DNA of 47,780 nt from a virus: the IMG/VR virus record IMGVR_UViG_3300048930_000505, positions 1 through 47,780 of that record. The stretch is one strand, 5' to 3'. Positions within the stretch are counted from its first letter, which is position 1; each line of letters starts with the position of its first letter. A program made the position numbers and the translations under genes. The notes beneath the pieces are model-generated. The model saw nothing but the letters and a program-made list of their open reading frames with translations. It was not told the DNA's origin and ran no database searches. Positions 23,419 to 32,410 of this stretch are shown here, piece after piece.

Positions 23419-24305
23419 TATTCAACCCTTAAAAAAGCATCAGCGTGCGCGACGTGGTTTGGGCTGCCCCAATACGGATCGCCAACGCTGAGCGGTGAAA
23501 CAGTGCCACCACCGGACAAATTGCCAAGAAGCGCATCTTCGTTACTATCAAACACCGGAAGTCCGGCCAAAAACATGACCGCTTTGCGGCTGAACCAATT
23601 CACGTTTCCTGCAGGCGCAAGGCAGCCTACAGTTGGTGTCCATCCCTCGCCAAATTCAGGCAGGCAGTCACGATTCATCACAAACTCGCCGGATATACTT
23701 AGGCCAAAATAGTCGTATGGGTATAAAAACAGCCCTCTGTTCACACCATCCCTTGCAAAAGTGAACGGCTCGAAAATGCCTGGCGTTTTAGGCAACTCTG
23801 CAATGCTTTTTACCTCTATGTCTTTGAAAATCGTTTCCTCTATGCCACCGGCGAAAACCCCAACGGCACTATGAGGCCCGAAAAGCTGAGCTATCACATA
23901 CGGCGCAATGCGGCCGGATGGCTGGCAGCCGCCTGCCGTTATAGATGTGCCCAGGCGAACGGTATTCATCCAGCACAAAAACCGCAGGTTAAACTCGAAG
24001 CGAAGCCACATTTCCTTTGGCCCTTCGATCTGGCGAAGCCGCACCCCACCTCCATCAGTGAAAAATGCAATAGCCGCCTTTGAGCTGTCAGGCTCGAAAT
24101 ACTTGTGAACGCCACCCTCCCAACAGTTTTCAGCGTTTACAGAGCAAGCAACAGGGCATACCTGATACCCTTTTATGACCTGAACGCCATCGGCGCCGGT
24201 GACAAATTCCGGCCGGCTGGCTTGAACGACAAGCCCCCCGAAGCGCTCCAACCATTCCAGGGTTGTCAGCTTGCTTTTTAATACGTCCGCTATTACTGCA
24301 TTCAT
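23418..24305 (-). CDS. structural-region hypothetical protein (295 aa)
   Basis: A soluble Gly- and Cys-containing protein. The first helices (MNAVIADVLKSKLTTLEWLE) are followed by a long beta-rich body (KEMWLRFEFNLRFLCWMNTV, GIFEPFTFARDGVNRGLFLY). It lies between the gp10-like protein and the chaperones, where tail terminator and tail tube proteins are usually found, and its size would suit either a tail tube protein or a larger neck protein. I do not recognise the family. It overlaps the neighbours by ATGA and TAATG. Confidence 0.68.
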   Translation of the reverse strand: MNAVIADVLKSKLTTLEWLERFGGLVVQASRPEFVTGADGVQVIKGYQVCPVACSVNAENCWEGGVHKYFEPDSSKAAIAFFTDGGGVRLRQIEGPKEMWLRFEFNLRFLCWMNTVRLGTSITAGGCQPSGRIAPYVIAQLFGPHSAVGVFAGGIEETIFKDIEVKSIAELPKTPGIFEPFTFARDGVNRGLFLYPYDYFGLSISGEFVMNRDCLPEFGEGWTPTVGCLAPAGNVNWFSRKAVMFLAGLPVFDSNEDALLGNLSGGGTVSPLSVGDPYWGSPNHVAHADAFLRVE

Positions 24306-24754
24306 TCCAAAAGTGCTTTTATTCGGTTCAAAATCCTTCGAGTGTTTGCGTCACGAATGATCTGTATTTCTTCGCTGCTTGGGGTCAAAATGTTGCCCCT
24401 TTTCGGCACCGCCTTGGTCAAAATCTCCTGCCCCCTGGCATTGCCTGATTCAATTACAACGGTCGTCTGGTCCCTCGTGTGCGCCAATACCCTTGGGCGA
24501 ATAGAGGCCCACATTTGGCCCGTTTGGGTAAAGTCCACAAAGCCGACCTGGTACCCCGCCTCCCTTCTCAAACGCTTCGAAAATGGGGTATATGGCGGAA
24601 ATGGGTTGCCCTCAAAGTTTTTGCCGCTTGTCTGTATCCGCAGTTTTATGAGCGCAGATAAATCCAATGAGATTCTGAGAAGGTCAGCCTCCCGATTGTT
24701 TATCAGGTCCGCTTGCGCTCGCCTGATTTGATCTATCGCGCTCAAAAACTGCAT
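24302..24754 (-). CDS. tail completion / gp10-like protein (150 aa)
   Basis: The pattern is that of phage virion-morphogenesis or HK97 gp10-like tail proteins: a helical start, then IQTSGKNFEGNPFPPYTPFS, a basic patch SKRLRREAGYQVGFVDFTQT, GQMWASIRPRV, strands RDQTTVVIESGNARGQEILT, and a final helix ending ILNRIKALLE. Such proteins complete the head-tail joint or the tail. It overlaps the next gene by ATGA. The assignment rests on pattern and place, not on alignment. Confidence 0.65.
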   Translation of the reverse strand: MQFLSAIDQIRRAQADLINNREADLLRISLDLSALIKLRIQTSGKNFEGNPFPPYTPFSKRLRREAGYQVGFVDFTQTGQMWASIRPRVLAHTRDQTTVVIESGNARGQEILTKAVPKRGNILTPSSEEIQIIRDANTRRILNRIKALLE

Positions 24755-24769
24755 AACTCAGCCTTTCTT

Positions 24770-25582
24770 TTAAGTCAAAACGAAGTTTTCCTGGCAGCCG
24801 TTGAATGATTCAATTTCGGCGTCAAATGTGAAAATTCCGATGTTTAGTGCATTGCCCTGGTTTCTGAATTCAAATGCAACGTTTTGCATGGTAATTGAAG
24901 GGAACCCGGTACTGTTCTCGAATTTCACCGTAGCTATGTCGCCACATTTAGCAAAAAAAGTGAGAACGTAATCAGGCAGGTCGGGCACTTCAAGTCGGAA
25001 CCGCGATACCGTTCGGCTGAATAGGCTTGTAATATTGTCGTTCCCGTCAATTTCTTCTTCAATTTCTCGCTCTATCGCAGGTCGGTCCCATACCCATTTT
25101 GTCGGATAAAAGTGCTGTTTGTAGCCCTGCTGATATAGTACCGTGCCCTTATCCGTGTTGTTGTTGTCAAACTCAAAGCGCCATTCGTTTATTGAAAACT
25201 CGTTTGCTTCGAATAGGTGAAGGACTTCTGAGTAGTAGGTGATGCTATTAACAGTCAGCCATATTTCTCTATATCCGCAGTCTGGAATCGTCGTAAGGTT
25301 TGAGCCTGGGTACCAAGTAACCCACGAGCCGCCGCCGTCTTTGTGCACGATGTCAAGGTCCCCGGCAGTCATGGCCAGTCCGATGCCAATGGTATCCGTA
25401 GGTTCAACAAGTTTCCAGGTTGCGCTTGTTACCGTTACTGGAAAAAAAACCTGAAAAGGGATGAGGCGCGTGTTTGGCGCCCGAAGCCCAAAAGGCACGC
25501 GATTTTGCCCCTCCTGATAGTGGCGAAGCATTTCGCGGCTGTCTGAAAATTTCAGAATATTTCCCGGATTCAGTGGTATCAT
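24770..25582 (-). CDS. tail-tip candidate, small partner (270 aa)
   Basis: Beta-rich with many aromatic residues: VTWYPGSNLTTIPDCGYREI, NEWRFEFDNNNTDKGTVLYQ, YKQHFYPTKWVWDRPAI. Shared phrases such as G(G/S)WVTWY occur in the 580-residue neighbour (GEWVTWYEGI), and the two genes overlap by ATGA, so they probably form one complex. The repeated beta units fit distal-tail or receptor-site modules known in Bacteroidota phages, but this is inference. It has no signal peptide. Confidence 0.62.
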   Translation of the reverse strand: MIPLNPGNILKFSDSREMLRHYQEGQNRVPFGLRAPNTRLIPFQVFFPVTVTSATWKLVEPTDTIGIGLAMTAGDLDIVHKDGGGSWVTWYPGSNLTTIPDCGYREIWLTVNSITYYSEVLHLFEANEFSINEWRFEFDNNNTDKGTVLYQQGYKQHFYPTKWVWDRPAIEREIEEEIDGNDNITSLFSRTVSRFRLEVPDLPDYVLTFFAKCGDIATVKFENSTGFPSITMQNVAFEFRNQGNALNIGIFTFDAEIESFNGCQENFVLT

Positions 25583-27321
25583 TGCAATAGGTTCAATTTA
25601 AGCGTGCCACGCTGGGTATCCTGTTCAGCGCTTTTGACCTCCCCCCAACCAAGTTGGGTATTTATCAGCTCCGTTGGGTCGAATTCATCAGAGCAGCAAA
25701 ATTTTATAGTAATCTGATCTTGTTCTCTTGTTTTAGCGACGCTGTTGACCGTGTATCCGGTCACATTTGCGGTCGCGTCTGCGTGATACCTGCCATCGGC
25801 CCAAAGCGCGGGAAGTATGTTCTCCCATGCAAATGCCCCATTCGCTTCGCCTCCGAGCGTGTTGATCAGATACTCGCCGCCGCCAATGTCTACCGTGGCC
25901 ATAAGGAAAAAACCTTCGAGCCCTGCATCTGGATTTTCAACAAGCCCACCAAAGTCCGCACACATTTGATTGGCTGTTCGTTCGTCGCCCTCTGTCGTGG
26001 CACATGCTGCCGGGTATGTGATGCGTTTGGTTCTGAACTTATCCCTAAAACTTTCCTGATATGAAAAGCTCTCGAAATTCGGTATTTCCCTGTCAACTTT
26101 GAATGAATCTTTGCCGGCAATATACTTTCCGTTTTCTAATGTTGTCAGGTCAAGGCCGTTGGCACCATCCCAATAGGTATAGTGTTCAATTCGCAGCTTT
26201 TTCAAGCCTGATTCAACCGTAATTGAATAGAAAATATTCAGAATTTTCAGTTCTTCCCAAAACTCTTTCAGGGAAAAAGTGAACCTGGTCGCGTCGTTTG
26301 AAGCCGAAGCCCTAACAATATCGGACTTCTGGAAAAAAAAGACGTTTTGCATGTTGTCAGCAGCAAAATCGTAGGCGTCGTTGCTCGGGTTGGTAGCATC
26401 CGCATTGATACCAAAAAAATTGCTGATAACTTCGTCGAATCCGCAATCCATTTCCGCCACCAATTCGGTGATGATTTCAGCCAATTTCCTGCCACCTGAT
26501 ACCGGTGCGCTGTTTACAATAGTCGCTTCGAATCTCTGTTCTAACAGGCCAAGCTGCCCAGGTAGCGGCTGAGTAATTACCGGAACGCTGACATTAACTG
26601 GTCGAACCCATGTAGTGCCCGAAATATTTATCCATCCGTCACCCAACGGCGCCCCGACGCTGGTAGTCTTTTCTCGCGCCCAAGTTGTTTCAATGTCAAC
26701 CGTGCCTCCCAGATAATAGTGCTGCATGTGCATTATAGGGCGCCATGCAGTTGCGCCATCAGGGTCAGAACTGTTCGTGTAACCTGACGACCAACACCCC
26801 TTATAAAACCACATAGTAAGCGGCTGCCCAGGTCCAGGGAAGGGGGGACCGGGAGAAGAAACGCCAGACTGGCTGCAGGTGATCGTTTCAACGGTTCCGG
26901 TGATTGTTTTCACCGTCACAGGCTCAGCATAGTCCAGCCAATTCTTTCGGTCCTCAAATGCCCTCTGAGCGCAGAAATACACATCATTTGGCTTCACCTC
27001 AAACCGGACTTCGCACCGCGACGCATTGTAGTCGCCCGTAAAAATTGGGATAATGCCCTCGTACCATGTCACCCACTCGCCGCCGCAATAATTTTCAATC
27101 AGCAATGTGACTTCTGTGCAGGTTCCGGTGTCATATATGGCGCGGAAATACTGGTAGTCTGCGCCCTTAAAAAGTAGTTTATTGGCCAACTTCAACCGGT
27201 ACGCCCTGGTATTGCCTTCGCGCTCCCAACGGCGGCGAAGTGTCGCCACAATGGGTAAAACGTCGGTGTCACCTCCACCGTCGTTCGCTTTGAATCTGTA
27301 TGTGTCGAAAAGGGATGGCAC
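25579..27321 (-). CDS. tail-tip candidate, large protein (580 aa)
   Basis: It begins with GTG (MPSLFDTYRFKANDGGGDTD), directly after the previous stop. The first 120 residues are beta-rich with FKGADYQYFRAIYDTGTCTE and GEWVTWYEGIIPIFTG, a style I associate with baseplate hub-like proteins of Bacteroidota phages. A Pro/Gly-rich loop (SPGPPFPGPGQPL) and a Cys-rich C-terminal part follow. Size and partner overlap suggest a tail-tip hub or distal tail protein. It lies upstream of the tape measure, unlike the typical order in which tip genes follow it. Confidence 0.6.
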   Translation of the reverse strand: MPSLFDTYRFKANDGGGDTDVLPIVATLRRRWEREGNTRAYRLKLANKLLFKGADYQYFRAIYDTGTCTEVTLLIENYCGGEWVTWYEGIIPIFTGDYNASRCEVRFEVKPNDVYFCAQRAFEDRKNWLDYAEPVTVKTITGTVETITCSQSGVSSPGPPFPGPGQPLTMWFYKGCWSSGYTNSSDPDGATAWRPIMHMQHYYLGGTVDIETTWAREKTTSVGAPLGDGWINISGTTWVRPVNVSVPVITQPLPGQLGLLEQRFEATIVNSAPVSGGRKLAEIITELVAEMDCGFDEVISNFFGINADATNPSNDAYDFAADNMQNVFFFQKSDIVRASASNDATRFTFSLKEFWEELKILNIFYSITVESGLKKLRIEHYTYWDGANGLDLTTLENGKYIAGKDSFKVDREIPNFESFSYQESFRDKFRTKRITYPAACATTEGDERTANQMCADFGGLVENPDAGLEGFFLMATVDIGGGEYLINTLGGEANGAFAWENILPALWADGRYHADATANVTGYTVNSVAKTREQDQITIKFCCSDEFDPTELINTQLGWGEVKSAEQDTQRGTLKLNLLQ

Positions 27322-27552
27322 TTAATTATCGTTTGAAAAGTCTTGAACACGAACGAACGTCTGAGCCTTGTCTTTGCCGGGATATTCTACCTCAGCAACC
27401 AATCTGCCAACGATCTTGCAGTAACCAAGTCCGGTATTATCGCAGATAATGCGGGCATGTGCTTCGCTTATTGCCTCAATGTGCGGACCGGCCCACCGAA
27501 GTAGTTCGCCCGTTCTCGGGCAAATGGCTTGAATTTCAGTGACAAATTTCAT
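27322..27552 (-). CDS. small head-region protein (76 aa)
   Basis: MKFVTEIQAICPRTGELLRW, then a helix AISEAHARIICDNTGLGYCK and a beta end. Three cysteines could bind metal. It overlaps the MuF-like gene by ATGA, and its stop directly precedes the GTG of the next gene. Phage head genes often include such small zinc-binding-like proteins after the MuF gene. No family is recognised. Confidence 0.65.
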   Translation of the reverse strand: MKFVTEIQAICPRTGELLRWAGPHIEAISEAHARIICDNTGLGYCKIVGRLVAEVEYPGKDKAQTFVRVQDFSNDN

Positions 27553-28415
27553 TTTTTCAATGATTCCGCCAATTCCTCGCTTATCCAGCTAAGGTGATGG
27601 CGGCAGTTATAACCTCCGCAGTCAGTCAATGGGTTGTACCCTATTTTTGGCCTACCTGCGAACTCTAAATCCTCCCAGGATTCGATTGCTTCTCTCTCAA
27701 AAACCTTATTGACGCGCTCTCTGCAAAACGGACGGCTGTCAAGCATAAGCGTGCCCGAATAAATGGCATGTCTATACCCAAGTCGCTCAGCCAATAGCAG
27801 GTTTATTGTCCTGTCAATGCGCTGATATAGGTCAAAGCTGTTGGTTCTCCAATGGTTTTCGAGCAACCCGCGACCATTTGCGCCGACAAAAACAGCCCTG
27901 AAACTCTCACGGAAATCAGAAAGCGGCATCTGTTGAAGTATTGCCGCATTCATCAACCTGGCTACCTGCTGAGCGATCCTATCATTGGAAAAAAGCGCCT
28001 CGAAATAGCTGCCTGGCGTGATAGCATCGTTTTGGTATCCCCATCGCTGCAAAGTCAGCCGAACAGCTTTTTGAAAGTCGCTCTCGCTCATGTTTCCGGT
28101 GCCTTCAAAAGCATCGTAATACGCTTCGTTTTCCCTCAAAATTTCGCCCGTCTTGCTCAGCACGTTTCTGAGCATAAGTGCCCGAAAGTCAGCATTCCAA
28201 GTCCTGAAAACCCTATAAATTCCACTAACGGCGCCCAAGTTCTTCGAGCTGTATTTTATTGCTCCTTCTTCTGTTTCAACGTTCGAGAATATCCACTCAA
28301 TTAATACCAAGTAGCCAAGCGTCTGCCATACGCTCACCTCCTTCATAGTTTCAGAATGCGCCTTTTCGGCTGCATCTTCCCTACGCTTGATTAAATTGTC
28401 CAGCAGGGTTGGCAT
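27549..28415 (-). CDS. MuF-like minor head protein (288 aa)
   Basis: After a helical N-terminal half (residues 1-190) the C-terminal part shows the MuF pattern: AERLGYRHAIYSGTLMLDSR, PFCRERVNKVFEREAIESW, then GGYNCRHHLSWI (a Cys-rich end with NCRH). MuF proteins lie inside or at the portal vertex and help head morphogenesis or are ejected with DNA. It directly follows, and overlaps by 35 bases, the portal gene, as is usual. No fused toxin domain is present. Confidence 0.8.
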   Translation of the reverse strand: MPTLLDNLIKRREDAAEKAHSETMKEVSVWQTLGYLVLIEWIFSNVETEEGAIKYSSKNLGAVSGIYRVFRTWNADFRALMLRNVLSKTGEILRENEAYYDAFEGTGNMSESDFQKAVRLTLQRWGYQNDAITPGSYFEALFSNDRIAQQVARLMNAAILQQMPLSDFRESFRAVFVGANGRGLLENHWRTNSFDLYQRIDRTINLLLAERLGYRHAIYSGTLMLDSRPFCRERVNKVFEREAIESWEDLEFAGRPKIGYNPLTDCGGYNCRHHLSWISEELAESLKK

Positions 28416-30270
28416 CTACTTGCTCGATTTTAATTCGTTGGGTGAACTCAGCTACTTTGCGGTCAACTATTTGCTTTTGCATTCGATATTCCATCATGTG
28501 AAAATCTTGTGTTTCAGCTTCGATTTCGTCGAATATCATCAGCCAGTATGTCCAAAGAACCCGAACCGGGTCTGTTTGTGCCAATCCGTTTGCGATCATT
28601 GCCGCCTGTTGCTCGGATTTGTCGTCAAACGGCTTGAATTTGTACCGTGCCGCAATTTTGGCCTGGATTTCTGGATTCCCATCGAAAGACTTCTGAAAAA
28701 TCCTGGCCCTTTGTGCCGACATCGCTTCATATCCAACCCCTGCATTTTTAATCTGATTGAACCCCTCAACCATATCGGAAAGCATTTCGATTTTCAGATC
28801 GTCGGGGTAGCTTTTGTCAACCTCAATATCTATTCCCATGTACTGAGCCGCTACCCGATGGGCGAGCTCAAAGTGCTTCGAATCAACGGCGCCAAACGGT
28901 GTCAATACGTCAGCAATGCCCTCGAGGATCGAATTTACCTCGGTGGCTGTTTTAATTGTCGTTTCTGTGGGACGTTGAACAAGCCCAGAATCAAATACTG
29001 CGGCCATTATTCGGGCCTCTGAGCGCTCGATCTTTTTGTCCAACCATTCGAGCAGGGTAATGTCAATGGGCTGCGTAAAGGACAGCTTTTGCAGGTCAAG
29101 AAGCGTGTCTGCCGTGCTTCCCTCTGGCAGAACCAGCTCAATCTTTGCCTGCTCAGTTGTAAACCCCGACATTTTGCCGGAGCCTTTACAGTTTCGGCAC
29201 AAATGTTCTTCGTCGCGAATTCCGTTGTAGTATCCGCGCTCGCACTCGCCAAGGACGTCATGCCGATCGTTGCAGGCTTTTGTGTAAACCCACTCTTTCG
29301 GGTAGGCATACACTGTCAGAAGTACGTCCGCAATGCTTTTTTCGTGAATCAGGTCCTTAAAGACGTCCTCAGCCGGGTCAAACCATGGCACATACGTCTG
29401 CTGGCCTGTCACCTCGTCGAAGTACACGCCAACGCAATCGGCCGGCACCTCATTAGTGCCGTTTTCGATGGTCCGAATGTAAAAACTGCGGGTTTTCTCT
29501 TGCCCAACGGCAACTACCTGCTTGATAGTGTCGGGCAATGCCGGATTTACGATAAAATCAGCAGGGCTATAAACAGGAATTTCAACGATCTCTTCGCCGG
29601 CCTCTGGCGCACGCTTTTCGCTTACCTCCCTGGCTCTGATCAACCCGCCTGGGTAGTACAGAAAAAAGTCCTCAAGCATCTTCTCGACGTAGGACCCACG
29701 GGTGTAAGTTCGTTCGTACTCGATGGTCCTGAAAAGAACCCAATCAAGCACACCATAAGAACGCTGAAAATTCAGCACGTTCTCGCTGCCGAATATAACC
29801 GGATACACCTTCGTTCTGGTGATTTGGCCCTGAGTGTTGCGCGTGTCGCGTCGCTCGTATAGAATCCAAGCATTCGGGTCCGTTACGCCCAGGTATTCGA
29901 GATTTCGGTTTTGCCATTGTTCGAGTGATTCCCCAGGCATGAAGTTGTAAAACTGCTCTTGCAGCTCTTTCAGCTTCGTTTCGTTCTCGGATTCGATCTT
30001 TCTTCGAATACCCTCTACGCGGCCCATTCGCTTCCAGTATTTGCGCGGACGCGCCAAAGCGAATTTTGTGAGGGGATTGTATAGTCTGATGCGCTGCTCT
30101 TTCAGAACATCTTCTTCCCAACGGCGGTACCTGGTCACTTCTTCGTCTTGGCCTTCTCCGGTCGTGATCATTTTGGCAAATTTCTTCACCTCAATGGTCC
30201 GGTCGTAGTTAGAGTGCCGAAGTTGGCCGGTGATATTATCAGTCAGAATTTTTAGGTAGTCTTGCTCCAT
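28381..30270 (-). CDS. portal protein with an internal zinc-ribbon-like insert (629 aa)
   Basis: The start at 30270 (MEQDYLKILTDNITGQLRHS) is preferred over an upstream TTG. The length, the position between the terminase and MuF genes, and the body (RYRRWEEDVLKEQRIRLYNP onward, with TLLEWLDKKIERSEARIMAA) fit a portal, the dodecameric DNA channel of the head. Unusual is a Cys-rich insert at about residues 345-390 (KACNDRHDVLGECERGYY, LCRNCKGSGKMSG), which has the CxxCxGxG form of DnaJ zinc fingers. It could bind zinc and contact terminase or a partner. The C-terminus ends with a Gln/Asn-rich tail. Confidence 0.82.
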   Translation of the reverse strand: MEQDYLKILTDNITGQLRHSNYDRTIEVKKFAKMITTGEGQDEEVTRYRRWEEDVLKEQRIRLYNPLTKFALARPRKYWKRMGRVEGIRRKIESENETKLKELQEQFYNFMPGESLEQWQNRNLEYLGVTDPNAWILYERRDTRNTQGQITRTKVYPVIFGSENVLNFQRSYGVLDWVLFRTIEYERTYTRGSYVEKMLEDFFLYYPGGLIRAREVSEKRAPEAGEEIVEIPVYSPADFIVNPALPDTIKQVVAVGQEKTRSFYIRTIENGTNEVPADCVGVYFDEVTGQQTYVPWFDPAEDVFKDLIHEKSIADVLLTVYAYPKEWVYTKACNDRHDVLGECERGYYNGIRDEEHLCRNCKGSGKMSGFTTEQAKIELVLPEGSTADTLLDLQKLSFTQPIDITLLEWLDKKIERSEARIMAAVFDSGLVQRPTETTIKTATEVNSILEGIADVLTPFGAVDSKHFELAHRVAAQYMGIDIEVDKSYPDDLKIEMLSDMVEGFNQIKNAGVGYEAMSAQRARIFQKSFDGNPEIQAKIAARYKFKPFDDKSEQQAAMIANGLAQTDPVRVLWTYWLMIFDEIEAETQDFHMMEYRMQKQIVDRKVAEFTQRIKIEQVDANPAGQFNQA

Positions 30271-30334
30271 GAGGCGAAATTTCGCAAGCAAAGTTAATCA
30301 ATGCAAACGAAATACCATGAAAAATTTGCCTATT

Positions 30335-31729
30335 CTATGCAAAAGACACCGCAGGGCGAGCATTAAGCTCAGATATGATCATGCCGGTAAGGCAGTCAAC
30401 TCGGTCGTCATGTGCGGCGTTTGGGAAGGCTGCGCACTCTGTAAGAAATTGATCTACCCACGTCATGCCCTCTGGCAGAAATACCCGGCCTCCCTCTAAT
30501 GGCCCCTCGCAACTATGCGCCCTGGCCACTTTGTCGCCCCTTGGCGGCTCGGCCTCCCTTATGTTTAGCGCGGTTTCCTTTTTTACCACTTGTGCCAATG
30601 TGATTCCGGTGGCCTTTGGCTCTACTCGAATGATGCTGCTTGGGCTGTATCCATTTTTAGCAACAAACTCTTTTAGGCGCCGAAGCTGAGAAGAGAAGTC
30701 AAGCCACTCGGAAATACAGTCAAGCACATAAAAATTTGGCCCCTCTTTTATGTAAGCGATCATCGCCGTAGGGTCGTTTTTCTCCCTGTCGGTGTATGCT
30801 GTATCAACGTAGAAATTGACTCGCTTACCTGTTATTTTGTACTCTCTTGGATTGTAATATTGGAACCAGTGCCGCTTTATGATGCTGCCCTCGTCAGGGG
30901 CAGGACGCTGTTGATACAAAGCATTAAAAGCGCGACTTCCGTTTTTTTCCAATCGCTCTAAAAGCTGCTCCCTTGGGTAAAAGTCGGGCCAAATCGCTTC
31001 GCCGACATCTCTAAATTCTTCCTTTTCGTCTGCCAATGCAGGAAATCGAATGATCTCAATACCCTCGCCACTTTTGTCAATTATTCGGCCGGCAAGATCA
31101 TCCTCGTGCCAGCGCGTTTGGCAGATTATCTCTACCGCCCCCCGCTCGAAGCGGGTTGAGAATGTCGTGGCGTACCACTCCCAAGTTTTTTCGCGGTATG
31201 TTGTGCTGTATGCCTCTTCGGCGTTTTTCACCGGGTCGTCAATTATTCCGATGGTGGCGCCCTCACCGGTGATACCCCCGCCAACGCCTGCTGCAATGTA
31301 GTGCCCTCCCCCTGGCATGTCAAACCGGTGCCCTGTTCGGATTTGTCCGGTATTTTTTGCAGTAACAAATGAAAGTTCTGGGAAAAGTTCTGCGAATCGG
31401 TCGGACGCAAGCAGTCGCTGGCAGTCGCGGCTCATTCGGCCGGCAAGGGATACCGCATAAGATGCAACAATAATATGCTCAGATGAATTGCGCACAAAGC
31501 ACCAAGCCGGAAATAGGATTGACACGAGTTGGCTTTTCCCATGCCTGGGAGGCATCATCACAACCAAGCGCTTATATTTCCGCTCGGCAATGCGCTGCAG
31601 CGCGTCAATTAAAATCAAGTGGTGCCAGTTGAATACATACCCAGGGTAAACGTATTCGATGAAGTGCCGGAAGCTCTGGCGAGCAATAGAGGCTTTTAAC
31701 TGTCTTTTGAATTCAACATCATTGCCCAT
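30335..31729 (-). CDS. terL: terminase large subunit
   Basis: 464 residues. Walker A PPRHGKS (about 60-66), Walker B IGIIDD (about 160-165), and nuclease-domain acidic positions in FYVDTAYTD (D309), IIRVEPKA (E370) and HDDRVDCL (440-447) are all visible. It pumps DNA into the head and cuts the concatemer. The start overlaps the terS stop by 11 bases. The protein is of normal length and complete. The ATPase motif form RHGKS is typical of a large group of Bacteroidota and Proteobacteria phage terminases. Confidence 0.95.
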   Translation of the reverse strand: MGNDVEFKRQLKASIARQSFRHFIEYVYPGYVFNWHHLILIDALQRIAERKYKRLVVMMPPRHGKSQLVSILFPAWCFVRNSSEHIIVASYAVSLAGRMSRDCQRLLASDRFAELFPELSFVTAKNTGQIRTGHRFDMPGGGHYIAAGVGGGITGEGATIGIIDDPVKNAEEAYSTTYREKTWEWYATTFSTRFERGAVEIICQTRWHEDDLAGRIIDKSGEGIEIIRFPALADEKEEFRDVGEAIWPDFYPREQLLERLEKNGSRAFNALYQQRPAPDEGSIIKRHWFQYYNPREYKITGKRVNFYVDTAYTDREKNDPTAMIAYIKEGPNFYVLDCISEWLDFSSQLRRLKEFVAKNGYSPSSIIRVEPKATGITLAQVVKKETALNIREAEPPRGDKVARAHSCEGPLEGGRVFLPEGMTWVDQFLTECAAFPNAAHDDRVDCLTGMIISELNARPAVSFA

Positions 31730-32099
31730 CCTGTTCTAAAATGGCCAGTGCGGCCAGTTTTTTCTCTAAACTGATTGAATCAAACTGAATTGCGCCACCG
31801 TCTTTGCCTCTGTGGTCAATTTCGGACCGCTCAACATAGCCCCGATCTTTGCCCTTGGTTTTGAGAAAAAATATGATGCAGGCCGTATTTCCGTTCTGTA
31901 TCTCTTTCATCAGGGCCGTTTCTACCAGGTCAATGACACCTTCCTGAATATCCTCAACCTCCTTGGCAAAATCAGGGTTGTTTTGCTTTTCAAGATAAAA
32001 GCCTGCGCGACTAATTCCGGCCTGCTCACATGCGTGCGAAACATTGCCGCCTGTTTTTTTCAGCGCGGTTAAAACGATGTTCCTTTTTTTAGTGTCCAT
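31719..32099 (-). CDS. terS: terminase small subunit
   Basis: 126 residues. The N-terminal helix-turn-helix (ALKKTGGNVSHACEQAGISR, about 12-31) is of the type that binds pac or cos DNA; a helical middle region (VIDLVETALMKEIQNGNTAC) serves oligomerisation; then KTKGKDRGYVERSEI, a common signature of terminase small subunits. It overlaps terL. The repeated 14-bp motif found 300-600 bases upstream could be its DNA target, but this is untested. Confidence 0.85.
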   Translation of the reverse strand: MDTKKRNIVLTALKKTGGNVSHACEQAGISRAGFYLEKQNNPDFAKEVEDIQEGVIDLVETALMKEIQNGNTACIIFFLKTKGKDRGYVERSEIDHRGKDGGAIQFDSISLEKKLAALAILEQDGQ

Positions 32100-32103
32100 A
32101 TTG

Positions 32104-32410
32104 TCAAGATTTGTCCTCGATACGCGTCTGAATCACTTTGTCAAAAATCTCGCCCTTTACGAACAGATCATCCTTGCCAAACCCGTATTTGATCAGGAAT
32201 TTCGCCTTTGCTTCGTAGGTATCGGTCAATGTGCCGCATTCCTGGCACGAAGTACATAAAACAACAGACCACCTCATCAAATAACGGAGCGACCATATCA
32301 AGCAGCATTATACTATCCTTCCCGCAGCTAAAAAACACGATAGCGCGGTTCGACAACTGCCGAGCCGCGCTAATTGTTTTTGTGGCCGTTTCAATAGGTT
32401 TACCCGCCAT
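32104..32410 (-). pseudogene. broken PAPS-reductase-like / ATP-pyrophosphatase gene
   Basis: The first frame starts MAGKPIETATKTISAARQLS and contains the PP-loop motif VFFSCGKDSIMLLDM, as in phosphoadenylyl-sulfate reductase-like phage proteins (usual motif SGGKDS), then FMYFVPGMRHIDRY. After this point the protein-like reading moves to another frame (EAKAKFLIKYGFGKDDLFVK, ending RIEDKS), consistent with a single-base insertion near 32225. Even when joined it would be about 100 residues, less than half the usual size, so it is also truncated. The frame is open upstream to the stop of the 38-residue gene. It probably no longer makes an active enzyme. Confidence 0.6.
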
